Shown piece by piece: positions 43,091-52,836 of a DNA stretch of 64,000 nucleotides (position 1 is its first letter; the number at the start of each line of letters is the position of its first letter). The translations under genes and the position numbers were made by a program. The notes below the pieces were generated by a model. The model was not told where the DNA came from, did not search any database, and saw only the letters and a list, made by a program, of their open reading frames with translations. Location: NCBI GenBank assembly GCA_022563535.1, contig JADFNE010000004.1:62001-126000 (forward strand), written 5' to 3'. The DNA is from Myxococcales bacterium. Lineage in GTDB: Bacteria > Myxococcota_A > UBA9160 > UBA4427.

Positions 43091-44875
43091 TCAGGGGAGA
43101 TGCTTGAACTCTGGAAGCATCCTCTGGAGTCGACAGATCGTGGCGTCCCCCAGCGCACCCGGCTCAATCCGGCCCAGCCAGACCGCGCGAACAATCGTCT
43201 CGCTGTGTTGTCGACTCTCCCGTTTCGTCTCCGGAAACAAGCACTGGCGAATGACCATGTCAGTCTCGAGCATGATTTCAATGAGACCGTCGAGTTCTCC
43301 GTCTCGATACATGAGCCCGTGAACGACTACGGGTTCGGAAATGCTGTGCGGTAAAATCGTCTCGAACTGAAGTCCTCCTCCGTACTCGGGTGCGGATAAT
43401 TCGATGCGCGTCTCTGCAATTGCTTCGGGTTCAAAGTCGGGATCTCCAGCTACATGTTCCTCTGCATCGATGGCTGATTGGTAAAACCGCGTCAGCTGAG
43501 ATCCGAGCCTCGGAGTTGGTGCGGTTCGCCATAGAGCTCTCGTGATGCTGACCGCTCGCTGCGGGATGCCGACGCGATAGTAGAGCGTGGCGAGCGTCTC
43601 CTGAAGCGGAAAGCCGGGGTCGCCGGCGAGCAGATCCTCCATTTTGTCCAACGCGAGCTGCAACGATCGCTTTGGCGCAGAGGCCGAGGTGGCGAGTACC
43701 CAGGAGTAGTAGTGGCGCGCTTCATCGGAAATGTTGGGCAAAGCGAGACGATCGTGGATCAAGATGATGTAGGGCCTGGTCCCAGACAACCCGTTGTTCC
43801 TGATCGCCAAGCCGGCCGCAAGCATCGCAATCCCAGCCACGATCACTACCGCGGGGGTGAGTTTCGAGTTTTTCGGTAGCGGGACCCGACGACTTCCCCG
43901 CGCAGCTCCGATCAAGAAAATCAACCCCGTCAGCCCGCCGACCAGGTGTGCCATCACAACTTGGTCGCTCAAGAGTCCCTGTGCGTAGACCTGCGATACG
44001 AGGAGTATCCAAAAGGGCCACGGACTGCGGAACCCGACGGGGAAATCGTTTCTTCTTCGCAGCGAGAGAAACGCGTAGGCCCCGCCCAGCCCCCAAACCG
44101 CGGCAGAACTCCCCATTGAGATGAAGACTTGCGATTCCTCGCAGGAAAGATTCAGTAGAAGAACCGCTGAGTAGCCCGCGACTCCGGAGAGAAACAGCAT
44201 CAGCGCCAGCCGTCTGGGGCCAATTGAGGCTTCGACGATCCAACCCAAAACGAGGCAAACCATCGAGTTCTGCAGCAGGTGCGACAGATCGATGTGCAAG
44301 AAATTTGCGGCCACCAATCTAAACACTTCGCCCGACGCGACGAGCCCAGCGACGAAGGCGCCGTACCGCAATTGGCCTTCAAGACCATGAGAATCAACCC
44401 GGTTGCTGACGAACCAGTGAATGAGTCCGAACAACGCCACCAGGCCGACACTGAACCATGGGAATTTGAGCAGGCGTTCGAAAAAGAGCGATCGCCGATC
44501 AATCCGATGGAGCATCGATGCGCCACCGGGCTGCTTCGAGACATATCGCAGCAATTCCGCGGAGAGAAGTTCGAGCGCTGCGGGGTTGGTCAGGTCGCCG
44601 CTTCGAATGCATACCGGAGTGGACCGCATCGATCCAACGATCAGAACTTCGAAAAAGCGGCGCCTCAAAAATACCAGCGAGTGGATCTGCGAGAGCGAAA
44701 CTGACGTGGACCGTTGGAAATTGAATCGCATCGGCAATTCGAGACGGTCTTCGTAGATCTCCACATACACCTTGCATGCTTTGGATACATCATCGAAGAA
44801 GAAATTCTGCGACGCGATCTGCTGTCTCAGGACAGGCACTCCTGACTCCACCGGGGGCAACAGCGATGTAGTCAT
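43091..44875 (-). CDS. Rhomboid-family intramembrane serine protease with extra domains
   Basis: A 594-residue protein. Residues 1-125 form a soluble N-terminal domain; about 140-330 is the rhomboid core. In this core a His/Asn site lies in HIDLSHLLQN (His199, Asn203), the nucleophile Ser257 in SMGSSAAVWGLGGAYAF, and the catalytic His310 in MAHLVGGLTG, matching the GlpG-type H-x3-N, GxSx and AH motifs. After a further helix near 345 the C-terminal 240 residues are soluble and TPR-like. The gene starts 16 bp after the RHS gene stop on the same strand, so the two are an operon. I infer that it cleaves the RHS C-terminal tail; no rhomboid is otherwise expected here. Confidence 0.88.
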   Translation of the reverse strand: MTTSLLPPVESGVPVLRQQIASQNFFFDDVSKACKVYVEIYEDRLELPMRFNFQRSTSVSLSQIHSLVFLRRRFFEVLIVGSMRSTPVCIRSGDLTNPAALELLSAELLRYVSKQPGGASMLHRIDRRSLFFERLLKFPWFSVGLVALFGLIHWFVSNRVDSHGLEGQLRYGAFVAGLVASGEVFRLVAANFLHIDLSHLLQNSMVCLVLGWIVEASIGPRRLALMLFLSGVAGYSAVLLLNLSCEESQVFISMGSSAAVWGLGGAYAFLSLRRRNDFPVGFRSPWPFWILLVSQVYAQGLLSDQVVMAHLVGGLTGLIFLIGAARGSRRVPLPKNSKLTPAVVIVAGIAMLAAGLAIRNNGLSGTRPYIILIHDRLALPNISDEARHYYSWVLATSASAPKRSLQLALDKMEDLLAGDPGFPLQETLATLYYRVGIPQRAVSITRALWRTAPTPRLGSQLTRFYQSAIDAEEHVAGDPDFEPEAIAETRIELSAPEYGGGLQFETILPHSISEPVVVHGLMYRDGELDGLIEIMLETDMVIRQCLFPETKRESRQHSETIVRAVWLGRIEPGALGDATICRLQRMLPEFKHLP

Positions 44876-44890
44876 CAATTGCCTCTCCCG

Positions 44891-47800
44891 TCAGCTCCCA
44901 CGTGACGCAGTCTTCGAACGACGTGCCGGCGACCGGCGAGTTCGGAGCCAAAACGCGAGCGCTAGCAGCGGCGCGATTTCAAATCCCAACCCGCACGACC
45001 AATCCACAGCAGGGCCGCTTCCCGTGGAAGCCCCGGTCGAAACACCCGTGTTCTTGGTCCCGCTGGAGCAATTCATCTTGCACGTCCCATTTCCAGGCCG
45101 TTTGCCTCGGGAACCACTCCTCGAGCCGTTGAGCGCGGGTGAGGTCTGCGTGCTGGGAATCTTTGTCATCGTCTCTCTCGTAACCTCGTAGTGGAACTCA
45201 GCGTGAGCGACGAATATGTTGACCCCGAATCCGCCGCCCGTTGTCGTGGTCTTTAATTCATATCCAATCGGGGGCGAGCTCGTCTGTTCAGCCCCACCTG
45301 GATCCCAGAACCGCACCGGATTCCCCAGCGTGTAGCTGTACTGATTGATGATCTGAGAAATCGGGTCTCGCGACAGAAACCGCCGCGCGACTGGATCGTA
45401 AATGCGCTTTCCGATGACGACCAATTCATCGACGTGGGCTCCCGCCGCGAAGCCCCTGCTACTTTCATCGCTGCCAGTCGTAGTGACGCGTTCGTAACCC
45501 GAGTAGTGATGATGCGCCTTCACAGCGCCTTCGTCATCGAGCATCAACTTGCTGTTGCCTCGGAAGTCGAAGAGCCGGTACTCGTGAGTAGAATCGTCGA
45601 TCCGACTTACGGCCCAGCCGAGGTCGAGCCTTTGATTGCTTCCGAATTCGTCTTCAACCAACTCGCCGCCGTACTTCCAATGGGCCTCCGCTCCTGCGAC
45701 CGTCGCTGAAATTTTTCTTCCGAACGAGTCCCATTGCATTTCGACGTCGCTTCCCAGCGCCGTCATTCGCCCCATTCCGTTCCAGTGGATCGGCACACCG
45801 TTGCGCGCGGTGACATAACCCGCTTCATCGTACTCGTACGCGAGGACCAGCGAACTGTCGGCTTCCATGCTGGCCTTTTCAATTCCGAACTTCTCGATTC
45901 CGACTTTTGCGAGTCCGAACTTCTCGATGCGAAGTAGACGGTTGCGCTCGGGGTTGTAGATGAAGTCTCCGGCTGACGACGCTTCCAGATTGCTGAGTTC
46001 GTCATAGTCGTAGAACTCATCGACCACGAGCCAGATGCCGCGCGAGTCAGCGATCAGTCGCTCGGAACTCCGATCTTCGAGTTGATACTCCGTGTAGGAG
46101 GTTGCGAGGACTCCGATCAGACTTTCGGTCCGCTCGATCTTGCAGCGACTGGCGGGCAGCACGATGTCGCAGGTCGCAGTCGAGACGTCCATCGAGGCGA
46201 CGAGTTGCTGCGCTTCGTTGGTCGCCGTGAACCCGGTGAGATCGCCGGTCGCTGGGTCGAAATGGTTCACGACCGCAACGCCATTGCCGAAGAGGATTTC
46301 GTCTACGCTGCCTGCCGCGAATGTCAAATTGAGGATCGCAACACCGTCCTCGCGAACCGCGATCTGCCGATTGGCAAGATCGTAGTCACGCTCAAAGCTC
46401 CGCAGAAGCGTTCCGTCGGCCCGCCAGTATTGTTTCAGATCGACTCGCCCCCGCAGATCGCGACTCACGCTGACGGCTTCGCCGTCGGGATAGTGAATTT
46501 CGTCGACAAATCCCGCGGCGTCGTAGGAGTACGTTTCGGGGACCATCGCGTGTGCCGTGTCGCGAATCGCGACGAGCCGTGCGTTTTCGTATTCCAACAC
46601 CGCCATCGAATCGACTTCGCCAGCATCGGTCCAGTCCAGCTCGTAGCGCACGGAAACAACTTCGCCTGGGCTGCGATACGTGAGGCGTGTCGCCATCCCG
46701 TTGGGCTTCAAGATCGCAACAATCCGACCGTTGGCGTCGTATTGAACCATGGTACTGGTCCACGAACCGTCGACCCGGCTTCTTTCTTCGACTCTGCGAC
46801 CCAGGGTGTCGTAGTGAAACTCGGTATCTCCGCCATAGGGGCGCTCGATCAGGGTACTTTGGTGGTCCGCCCGCCATTCGATCCGCAGCTCGCTTTGCAG
46901 TCCCGGCGCCGACGCCCCGCCGGCTTCGAGCACAAGCGCCGCGATGTTGCGATCTGCATCATACGAGCGCTCGACAATTCCCCCCTGGCCTATCGAGAGC
47001 GAGCCAAGGTGCGGGTCCCGATCGAGCAAACCGTCGGCTTCGAGGAGGTTGCCCAGGACATCGTAGGTGTAGTTCACCGTGGTGGTCCCGCGCGTCACGC
47101 TGCGAAAATGGCCGTGATCTCCACGGTCCGAATACACGGTCACGACGCCGGCTGGATCGGTCAGCGTCAAATCTCCGGCCGCGTCATAGGCCAGGGTCGT
47201 GAGATCTCCGGTTCCTGTCGCGACCGACTCGAGAACGCCTTCACTCGAGTAGCTTCGGCTCTCGATCAAGCCGAGGTCTTCTTCGATTCTCGCGATTGCA
47301 CGCCTGTACCGGTTCTCGCGATTCTCCGCCGGCGAAGGCGCAAAGGTGCGAATGATGATGTTTCCGGAGGGCTGCGTCTCGGTGGCGACGTCACTGCCCA
47401 CCACATCGAAAAGACGCTCGACACCCGAGGGCGAAAGCTCGGAGATGCGATCGTAGCTATCTCCCCGCCACTGCCACCTCCAGAACTCGCCAGCGGAATT
47501 TTGCTTGCTCCACATGCGCAGATTCAGATCGAACGAGTAGACGGAAGTGCCGCCCATGGGATCGGTCACATTGGTTTTCGCGATTCCGATCGAATCCATC
47601 CCGCCGTAAACAAACCGCCAGAACGGGTCGCCTTCCCCGATCTGCACGACCTTCATGATTGCGTTGGTCGTTCCGTAGTAGTGGTATTCGATCCGCTCGT
47701 CGTGGGAGTTTGTGATGGCGACAAGGCGGCCGGCCTCGTCGTATTCATAGCGAGTTCCCCCCCAACCGTTGGCGAGGTCCAGGGCATCGCGTGCCGAAGC

Positions 47801-48571
47801 AATGCGCTCCGTATCTGCGTCATAGGTATAGAGAGCCGAGCGCCCCGCGAGGTCATCGACCGCCGACAAGCGCCCCCTCGCGTCGTAGGTCAATGAATAG
47901 AGGGTCGAGCAATCTGTATCGCTCGTGCACTGGTCGATTCTTGCGAGTCGGCTTTCCGCTTCAGGGCTCGATCTCACAAAACGAAGTGCCGGGAACGCAG
48001 CACTGATCCAATTCACGGAGGCCAACTTCCCCGCCTCGTCGAACTCGTGCACGAGCCCCCCACTTGTCCGAACGGCATCGTGACTGTGCCAGACCCAATG
48101 GGATCCGGGCACGGGTTGGCCTATTCCGCTGCCGATTTTGAAATTGAACCGATAGCCGGTGTCATCCGTAAAGATGGGATCCATTGTCGGCTGATCTCTG
48201 AGCAGGCTGGAGTCGAAGTTCCAGTGCCACGCCCCTGCGGCCGAGTTCCACACGGCCTCAACCTGCCAATCGCCAATGCGGGTATCGACCGCTAGATCAC
48301 CGCGCACAACGAACAAGTTTCCGCCATAGGCATTCACGTGCCCACCGGGTACCGGGAGCATGAGGTCTTCGAAGACCCGAGCCACACCGGAGCGCGGTTG
48401 CGGAATGCGCAATCCGGTTTCCCAGGCGGAGCAACCCAAGCACCCCATATAGAGCGCAGCTGCGGCCACCAGCACGAGCACCCGCGCAAACCCATTGAGC
48501 CGACGCGTGTTGTACTCAAAAGTAATTGAACGCAAAACTGAACTGCATGCGAGAACGACACCGCGCGCCAT
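44891..48571 (-). CDS. RHS/YD-repeat surface protein with C-terminal Cys-Gly-TM-Arg sorting tail
   Basis: A 1226-residue protein with an N-terminal hydrophobic export helix (VLVLVAAAALYMGCLGC). From about residue 190 to 1000 many YD repeats are visible (TYDARGRLSAVDDL, YEYDEAGRLVAITN, YDTLGRRVEER). The RHS core follows: RIYDPVARRFLSRDPI and NPVRFWDPGG. The 120-residue tail is Ser/Thr/Gly-rich with several Cys, and ends DWSCGLGFEIAPLLALAFWLRTRR, a Cys-Gly, membrane helix and Arg cluster like the myxobacterial GC_trans_RRR sorting tail. No toxin-like domain is visible. The start is likely ATG 48571 (a GTG at 48592 also fits). The rhomboid gene follows by 16 bp. It is an exported, probably surface-anchored protein. 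Confidence 0.9.
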   Translation of the reverse strand: MARGVVLACSSVLRSITFEYNTRRLNGFARVLVLVAAAALYMGCLGCSAWETGLRIPQPRSGVARVFEDLMLPVPGGHVNAYGGNLFVVRGDLAVDTRIGDWQVEAVWNSAAGAWHWNFDSSLLRDQPTMDPIFTDDTGYRFNFKIGSGIGQPVPGSHWVWHSHDAVRTSGGLVHEFDEAGKLASVNWISAAFPALRFVRSSPEAESRLARIDQCTSDTDCSTLYSLTYDARGRLSAVDDLAGRSALYTYDADTERIASARDALDLANGWGGTRYEYDEAGRLVAITNSHDERIEYHYYGTTNAIMKVVQIGEGDPFWRFVYGGMDSIGIAKTNVTDPMGGTSVYSFDLNLRMWSKQNSAGEFWRWQWRGDSYDRISELSPSGVERLFDVVGSDVATETQPSGNIIIRTFAPSPAENRENRYRRAIARIEEDLGLIESRSYSSEGVLESVATGTGDLTTLAYDAAGDLTLTDPAGVVTVYSDRGDHGHFRSVTRGTTTVNYTYDVLGNLLEADGLLDRDPHLGSLSIGQGGIVERSYDADRNIAALVLEAGGASAPGLQSELRIEWRADHQSTLIERPYGGDTEFHYDTLGRRVEERSRVDGSWTSTMVQYDANGRIVAILKPNGMATRLTYRSPGEVVSVRYELDWTDAGEVDSMAVLEYENARLVAIRDTAHAMVPETYSYDAAGFVDEIHYPDGEAVSVSRDLRGRVDLKQYWRADGTLLRSFERDYDLANRQIAVREDGVAILNLTFAAGSVDEILFGNGVAVVNHFDPATGDLTGFTATNEAQQLVASMDVSTATCDIVLPASRCKIERTESLIGVLATSYTEYQLEDRSSERLIADSRGIWLVVDEFYDYDELSNLEASSAGDFIYNPERNRLLRIEKFGLAKVGIEKFGIEKASMEADSSLVLAYEYDEAGYVTARNGVPIHWNGMGRMTALGSDVEMQWDSFGRKISATVAGAEAHWKYGGELVEDEFGSNQRLDLGWAVSRIDDSTHEYRLFDFRGNSKLMLDDEGAVKAHHHYSGYERVTTTGSDESSRGFAAGAHVDELVVIGKRIYDPVARRFLSRDPISQIINQYSYTLGNPVRFWDPGGAEQTSSPPIGYELKTTTTGGGFGVNIFVAHAEFHYEVTRETMTKIPSTQTSPALNGSRSGSRGKRPGNGTCKMNCSSGTKNTGVSTGASTGSGPAVDWSCGLGFEIAPLLALAFWLRTRRSPARRSKTASRGS
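45885..45928. repeat. 14-bp direct repeat inside the RHS gene, 30-bp period
   Basis: ccgaacttctcgat occurs at 45885-45898 and 45915-45928, in frame, giving a 10-residue repeat around IEKFG in the protein. It lies just before the final YD repeats and looks like a recent slippage or duplication. Confidence 0.75.
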
Positions 48572-48870
48572 CCCACCCCCTGTCGCTGACACAGACTCGC
48601 GGCGCGCGTCCTTGCATTCACTGTTACCACTGCAGAACGTTCAAAACGTGCAGATGGATTTCGAATGCGAGCGGGGTGTTGACACTATGGCCAGTTCATA
48701 CCGAGCGAATTTCTAGCCGGAACCTCAATTGTGAATTGCGCCAGATCGGATTGGCTTCGTTGGCCTCGTCTGACATTTTTTCGAGTAGCACAGCGCCGGG
48801 ATGGCCACGAGCAATCGGCTGAGGATTGCTCGAAATGGTTCTGATTGGTCGGACCCCAAACCACCGGTCC

Positions 48871-49989
48871 TCATCCAGGACCGAGCATGTCCTTGAACCC
48901 ATAACGAGCGTGCGGGCCGATGTGAACTTGCTCGAGCACACCAATTCCCTTTTGATCCCCGCTCGTGGCCATCACGATCTGTTGGATGTGAACGTTTTCG
49001 AATGCGTTCTCATCCAGTTCGTCGCAGCGCCATTTTTCTCCGCCAATTGCAAGTTCGCCCTTCCAACGCCCGTGGCCCCATTCCGGATGCTGATAACCAA
49101 TGCCCTTCATGCGAAAACACAGCACCGGGTCGAGTTGAATTTCTTCGCGCTTTCCGTCGAGGGTAAGCAGGGTGATCTCTGCGGCGCTGGCCCGGCGCGT
49201 TCCCGGAACAAAGCTCAGTTTGTGCTCTCCTCCGGCCAGGAACTCGGTCGCTGGATCTTCGGTTCCGGGAATGTCGTCTGGGTTGTCGTAAGCCGGGCAG
49301 ATCATCCCATCGAAGTGCCACTGCACACCGTGCTTGTTCTCGAACACGCCCATGTGCGTGCAACGGTCTTTCCAGTGCAGCGGCGCCCACAAGAAAAAAA
49401 TGCCATCAAACTGACCAGGCGGCGCACCGGGCGGCGCGGGATCGCCCACCGGACGAATTCCCCAGCTGCGATCCTTGGTGCCCAGCACCCGGGCCGGGTC
49501 GATGGTCAGCGACTTGCCCTCGTAGCGGATCTCTCCCTCCCAGTGACCAAATTGATTGAAACGCGTGGCTTCCATGCGTCCAACTCTGCTGCGCATGAGT
49601 TGATGCCCTTCTTCGATACTGGCGGTCCGCGGAATCCACTGCAGCTCCCCCGCAATTCCGGTCTCGTTGTCGTCCAAGGTGACCCGGAGGCGTTTCATCG
49701 GTTCCTGGATCTCGAGTTTGAACGGCCCCACGGAAATTTCGCTGGGTTCGGTCGGCGCCCGACGCGAAGCGTGAAACGAGTGTTGTTCGCCGTCGATCAC
49801 CAGCGAGAGTCCGCAGTCCATGATTTGCAGATTGGGGTACAGCGCCGCGCCGATCCCGAAGTAGAAGCTGCCATCATCCGGATAGCCGTTGAACCAATAG
49901 CGGTCGTAGACGTTGCGATCGCTCGACGCCGGATGAGCGAGTGGCTCCGAGGTCTGGTGGACGGGATAGTCGTCGAGTTTCGAAAGCAT
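48871..49989 (-). CDS. Conserved protein, possibly AttH/CrtC-like lipocalin fold
   Basis: A 372-residue soluble protein rich in beta-strands and Trp/Gly motifs: HWEGEIRYEGK, KDRSWGIRPVGDP, FDGIFFLWAPLHWKD, QWHFDGMICPA and GHGRWKGEL. This pattern of W/G/D strand motifs with RSWG is seen in AttH/hydroxyneurosporene-hydratase-like two-domain lipocalins, which act on or bind hydrophobic isoprenoid or lipid ligands; the assignment is tentative. GGAGAGATC before the ATG at 49989 fixes the start. It is divergent from the PaaX-type regulator and opens the catabolic island. Confidence 0.7.
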   Translation of the reverse strand: MLSKLDDYPVHQTSEPLAHPASSDRNVYDRYWFNGYPDDGSFYFGIGAALYPNLQIMDCGLSLVIDGEQHSFHASRRAPTEPSEISVGPFKLEIQEPMKRLRVTLDDNETGIAGELQWIPRTASIEEGHQLMRSRVGRMEATRFNQFGHWEGEIRYEGKSLTIDPARVLGTKDRSWGIRPVGDPAPPGAPPGQFDGIFFLWAPLHWKDRCTHMGVFENKHGVQWHFDGMICPAYDNPDDIPGTEDPATEFLAGGEHKLSFVPGTRRASAAEITLLTLDGKREEIQLDPVLCFRMKGIGYQHPEWGHGRWKGELAIGGEKWRCDELDENAFENVHIQQIVMATSGDQKGIGVLEQVHIGPHARYGFKDMLGPG

Positions 49990-50186
49990 GATCTCTCCAG
50001 GGGTGACGGGGTCACGGTAGGACACGCCCATCCCGGCCGCCGGGGCGCTGCGAGGTCTGCGAGGGGCCGGGCGGCATCGAAAAAAGTCTTTTCAATTCAA
50101 TGACTTGCGGACGACCCTCGTTAAAATCTCGATATTTCATTTATTGTCACTATGATCCGAATACTGTAATAACTGATGGGACCACG

Positions 50187-51077
50187 ATGAGCAGAGCAAA
50201 GCTTCAACGTTTCGGCGGCAAGGTCTCGGCCAAGAGCCTCGTGATCGATCTGCTGTCGACCATGCCGTCCCATCATCCAGTTGCAGTGGCGGCATTGCTG
50301 CGAGCCGCTGGGTTGTTTGGCATCGGCGAGAACAGCATGCGGGTGACACTTGCGCGACTCCGATCGCGCGGGTTGGTGGAGTCGGATCAGCGGGGACTCT
50401 ATCGCCTGAGTAGCAACGCCCTTCCAGTCAACCGAGAGGTTCGAGCGTGGTCGACGGTCGAAACTTTCGTGGGCGCCTGGGACGGAAGCTTCATCGGTAT
50501 CGAAACCAGCGGTCTGTCGCGCCGGGAGGATCGCCGCGGATCGCGAGTGCGAGAGCGAGCACTGGGTTTTCTGGGATTCAAATCACTCACACCGACCCTG
50601 CGAATCCGCCCCAACAACCTCGTCGGCGGAGTCGCGTCTTGTCGACAACGGCTGATCGCGCTGGGCTTCGCTCCGAAGCCCATTGTATTTCAACTGACCG
50701 AATTCGATGAAAGCATGGACCGACGTGCTCGCGGGCTTTGGGACATCGCAAAGCTCGAGGCCGACTATGTCGCGACCTGCGAGCGGCTTGCGCAGAGCGT
50801 CGAAAGGCTGCCGGGTCTCGGGACGAAAGCCGCCATGGCGGAATCATTTCAACTGGGAGGCGAAGCCGTGCGCCAAATCGTCCTCGACCCGCTGCTTCCC
50901 GCAGAGATCGTCGACGTTGAGGCGCGCAGCGCGATGTTCGACGCAATGCGACGCTACGATGCAATTGGGCGCAACCACTGGAAGCAATGGACCGGCGCAT
51001 CGATCGACCTCGAACAGAGTCCAGTCGATATCGGAACCTTCGGCTCGGCAACAGAAACTCCGAGCATCAACAGATAG
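50187..51077 (+). CDS. PaaX-family transcriptional regulator
   Basis: A 296-residue regulator of the PaaX type, which responds to acyl-CoA (phenylacetyl-CoA in the archetype). The winged-helix part is SAKSLVIDLLSTMPSHHPV, then SMRVTLARLRSRGLVESDQRGLYRL. The PaaX middle and C-terminal parts follow, with RRGLWDIAKLEADYV-like text. The ATG at 50187 is chosen; the open frame starts at 50100 without a better ribosome site. It is 12 bp before the desaturase gene, so it may control that gene and the neighbouring island. Confidence 0.9.
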   Translation: MSRAKLQRFGGKVSAKSLVIDLLSTMPSHHPVAVAALLRAAGLFGIGENSMRVTLARLRSRGLVESDQRGLYRLSSNALPVNREVRAWSTVETFVGAWDGSFIGIETSGLSRREDRRGSRVRERALGFLGFKSLTPTLRIRPNNLVGGVASCRQRLIALGFAPKPIVFQLTEFDESMDRRARGLWDIAKLEADYVATCERLAQSVERLPGLGTKAAMAESFQLGGEAVRQIVLDPLLPAEIVDVEARSAMFDAMRRYDAIGRNHWKQWTGASIDLEQSPVDIGTFGSATETPSINR

Positions 51078-51088
51078 AGGGGCGAGAA

Positions 51089-52063
51089 GTGCTGGAAAGA
51101 GAGAGCGTGTTGACCACGGATGATGTCGAGCGGGCAGACCTCAATCGCAAATTCAGGATCACCGACATTGCCGCGCCCGATGAATTGGTTCGCTTTAGCG
51201 AGCGGAGCAACGCCCGTGCGACGAGCTATGTCGTCTTCAACTGGGCCATGGTGGCGCTGATATTCACCACAGTTGCGCTGTGGACCCACCCCCTGACGAT
51301 CCTGCTGGGCGTCGCACTGTTGGGCGGACGACATCTGGGCTTCGCGGCGCTGATGCACGACTGCGGACACCGCGCGCTGTTCGCGAGCGACCGCACCAAT
51401 GCCTGGGTGGGCCAGTGGTTGTGCGCGTATCCGATCTTGTCGGACCTCCCCCGCTACGCCGCCGGACACCGCAAGCACCACGCCTTTGCGGGCACGCACG
51501 ACGACCCCGACCTCCCGAACTACCAGAGTTATCCCGTATCCAAGGCGAGCTTTCGCCGGAAGATCGTGCGCGACTTGACGGGGCAGACGGGGCTGCGGAG
51601 TTTGCGTGCAACCTGGCGCCGGGGTAAGGCGGACATCACGCGCGCACCTTGGAACGGGAACACACTGGCGGGACACGCGCTGATCTACGGCGCCATTTTC
51701 GCCCCACTCTACGCGGCCGGCGCCGGATGGTTGTTTCTAATGTGGCCCGCTGCGTATATGACGTCCTACATGTTGATTGCACGCTTGCGCCAGGTCGCCG
51801 AGCACGGCGCGGTGCCCAATCTCTTTGATCCCGATCCGCGCAGGCATACCCGCACGACGCTCGTGCGCTGGTTCGAGCGGCCCTTCCTGGCGCCGTTCAA
51901 TCTCAACTACCACCTCGAACACCACCTTCACGCAAGCATCCCCTGTTATCAGCTACCGGCCTTCCATCGGTATCTGGTTTCTCGGGGCGTGTTTGATGAA
52001 ACGCATTTTCCCAGCGGATATGGGGAACTGTTTTCGAAGACCGTACAGCCGGACACTGTGTAG
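51089..52063 (+). CDS. Membrane fatty acid desaturase (di-iron)
   Basis: A 324-residue membrane desaturase with the three His boxes: HDCGH, HRKHH and HLEHH. Helices around residues 50-80 and 185-225 pair up as in acyl-lipid or acyl-CoA desaturases and hydroxylases. The GTG at 51089 lies 12 bp after the PaaX stop with a GAGGGG site, so the two are an operon. It converges on the DUF4336 gene (9-bp gap). The position of the double bond and its substrate are unknown. Confidence 0.92.
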   Translation: MLERESVLTTDDVERADLNRKFRITDIAAPDELVRFSERSNARATSYVVFNWAMVALIFTTVALWTHPLTILLGVALLGGRHLGFAALMHDCGHRALFASDRTNAWVGQWLCAYPILSDLPRYAAGHRKHHAFAGTHDDPDLPNYQSYPVSKASFRRKIVRDLTGQTGLRSLRATWRRGKADITRAPWNGNTLAGHALIYGAIFAPLYAAGAGWLFLMWPAAYMTSYMLIARLRQVAEHGAVPNLFDPDPRRHTRTTLVRWFERPFLAPFNLNYHLEHHLHASIPCYQLPAFHRYLVSRGVFDETHFPSGYGELFSKTVQPDTV

Positions 52064-52072
52064 TGATCGCGA

Positions 52073-52747
52073 CTAGAGCCAGGCGAAGGCCTGCTCGAGC
52101 TTCGCACGGCCGCCGGTTTCGAGCACCTGGCCGTGGGTCACCGTCACCCGGTCGAAGTCCCATTCGAGTATGCGGTCGATGACTCGCCGGATGGCCTGTT
52201 TGTCTCTCATGAAGGTCCTTGCCAAATAGCTCGGTCCGAAGTGCCCATAGCCCCCCATGACTCGCATCAACACCCGGGTGATGAGCGACTCTGAATTCAA
52301 CATGTTGAAGCACAAGTCGGTCAACAGGAGCGTGCGGGTCGCGCGGTGGAAGAAGACGGTTTCGTTGATCTGAGGTGCACCTTGAACGAAGACCTGATCG
52401 ATATCCGCCGACCACGCCGCCGGCACATCATCGCTCAATGTCTCGTAGGACAGGCCGGGTACTTTTGTGTCAAAAGAGGCAGGAGCGTGACAAGTCGCGC
52501 CGTCGTAGCGCGACATCCAGTCCGCAACATTCATGTTGTGGAATAAATTGGAGGCGACGATCTGGGTGACATTGCCGAGCTTGTCGATCTCGATGTGGTC
52601 GCCGTCGTCTGTCGGCCCGGGAGCGTGGGCAAAGATGTTCCCGTCCGAGAGACGGATCAACGTCGTTCGGGTTCCGATCCGGATGCCGCCGGTAATCGTC
52701 AATGCGTGATCGATGACCCACAGGTCTTTGTCGAGCTTTCGCAGCAT
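52073..52747 (-). CDS. DUF4336 (metallo-beta-lactamase-fold) protein
   Basis: A 224-residue protein of the DUF4336 family: LRKLDKDLWVIDHALT, TTLIRLSDGNIFAHAPGP and TLLLTDLCFNM match the N-terminal strands and metal-site region of the MBL fold. Residues for zinc are less complete than in classical MBL hydrolases (late HGQVL is one). AAAGGAG before the ATG at 52747 fixes the start. It sits among LLM-type oxidoreductase genes; function unknown. Confidence 0.8.
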   Translation of the reverse strand: MLRKLDKDLWVIDHALTITGGIRIGTRTTLIRLSDGNIFAHAPGPTDDGDHIEIDKLGNVTQIVASNLFHNMNVADWMSRYDGATCHAPASFDTKVPGLSYETLSDDVPAAWSADIDQVFVQGAPQINETVFFHRATRTLLLTDLCFNMLNSESLITRVLMRVMGGYGHFGPSYLARTFMRDKQAIRRVIDRILEWDFDRVTVTHGQVLETGGRAKLEQAFAWL

Positions 52748-52836
52748 TCGACTCTCCTTTTGAGCTTGGACCAATCGAGCTGGAAAGCTCTCTTGCGAGG
52801 TAGCCGTTCGCGTCCGAACCGCACGAGGACCAGAGT

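Noticed and set aside
44891-45260. A toxin domain at the RHS C-terminus
   Set aside because: The tail after DPGG is low-complexity and ends in a membrane helix with an Arg cluster; no immunity gene follows.
46082-47896. A 604-codon open frame antisense to the RHS gene
   Set aside because: It lies wholly inside the YD-repeat region on the opposite strand; its composition is what the complement of a repetitive high-GC gene gives, and it has no motif.
48826-50103. A 425-codon frame antisense to the AttH-like gene
   Set aside because: It covers the opposite strand of a better-supported gene and has no recognisable motif.
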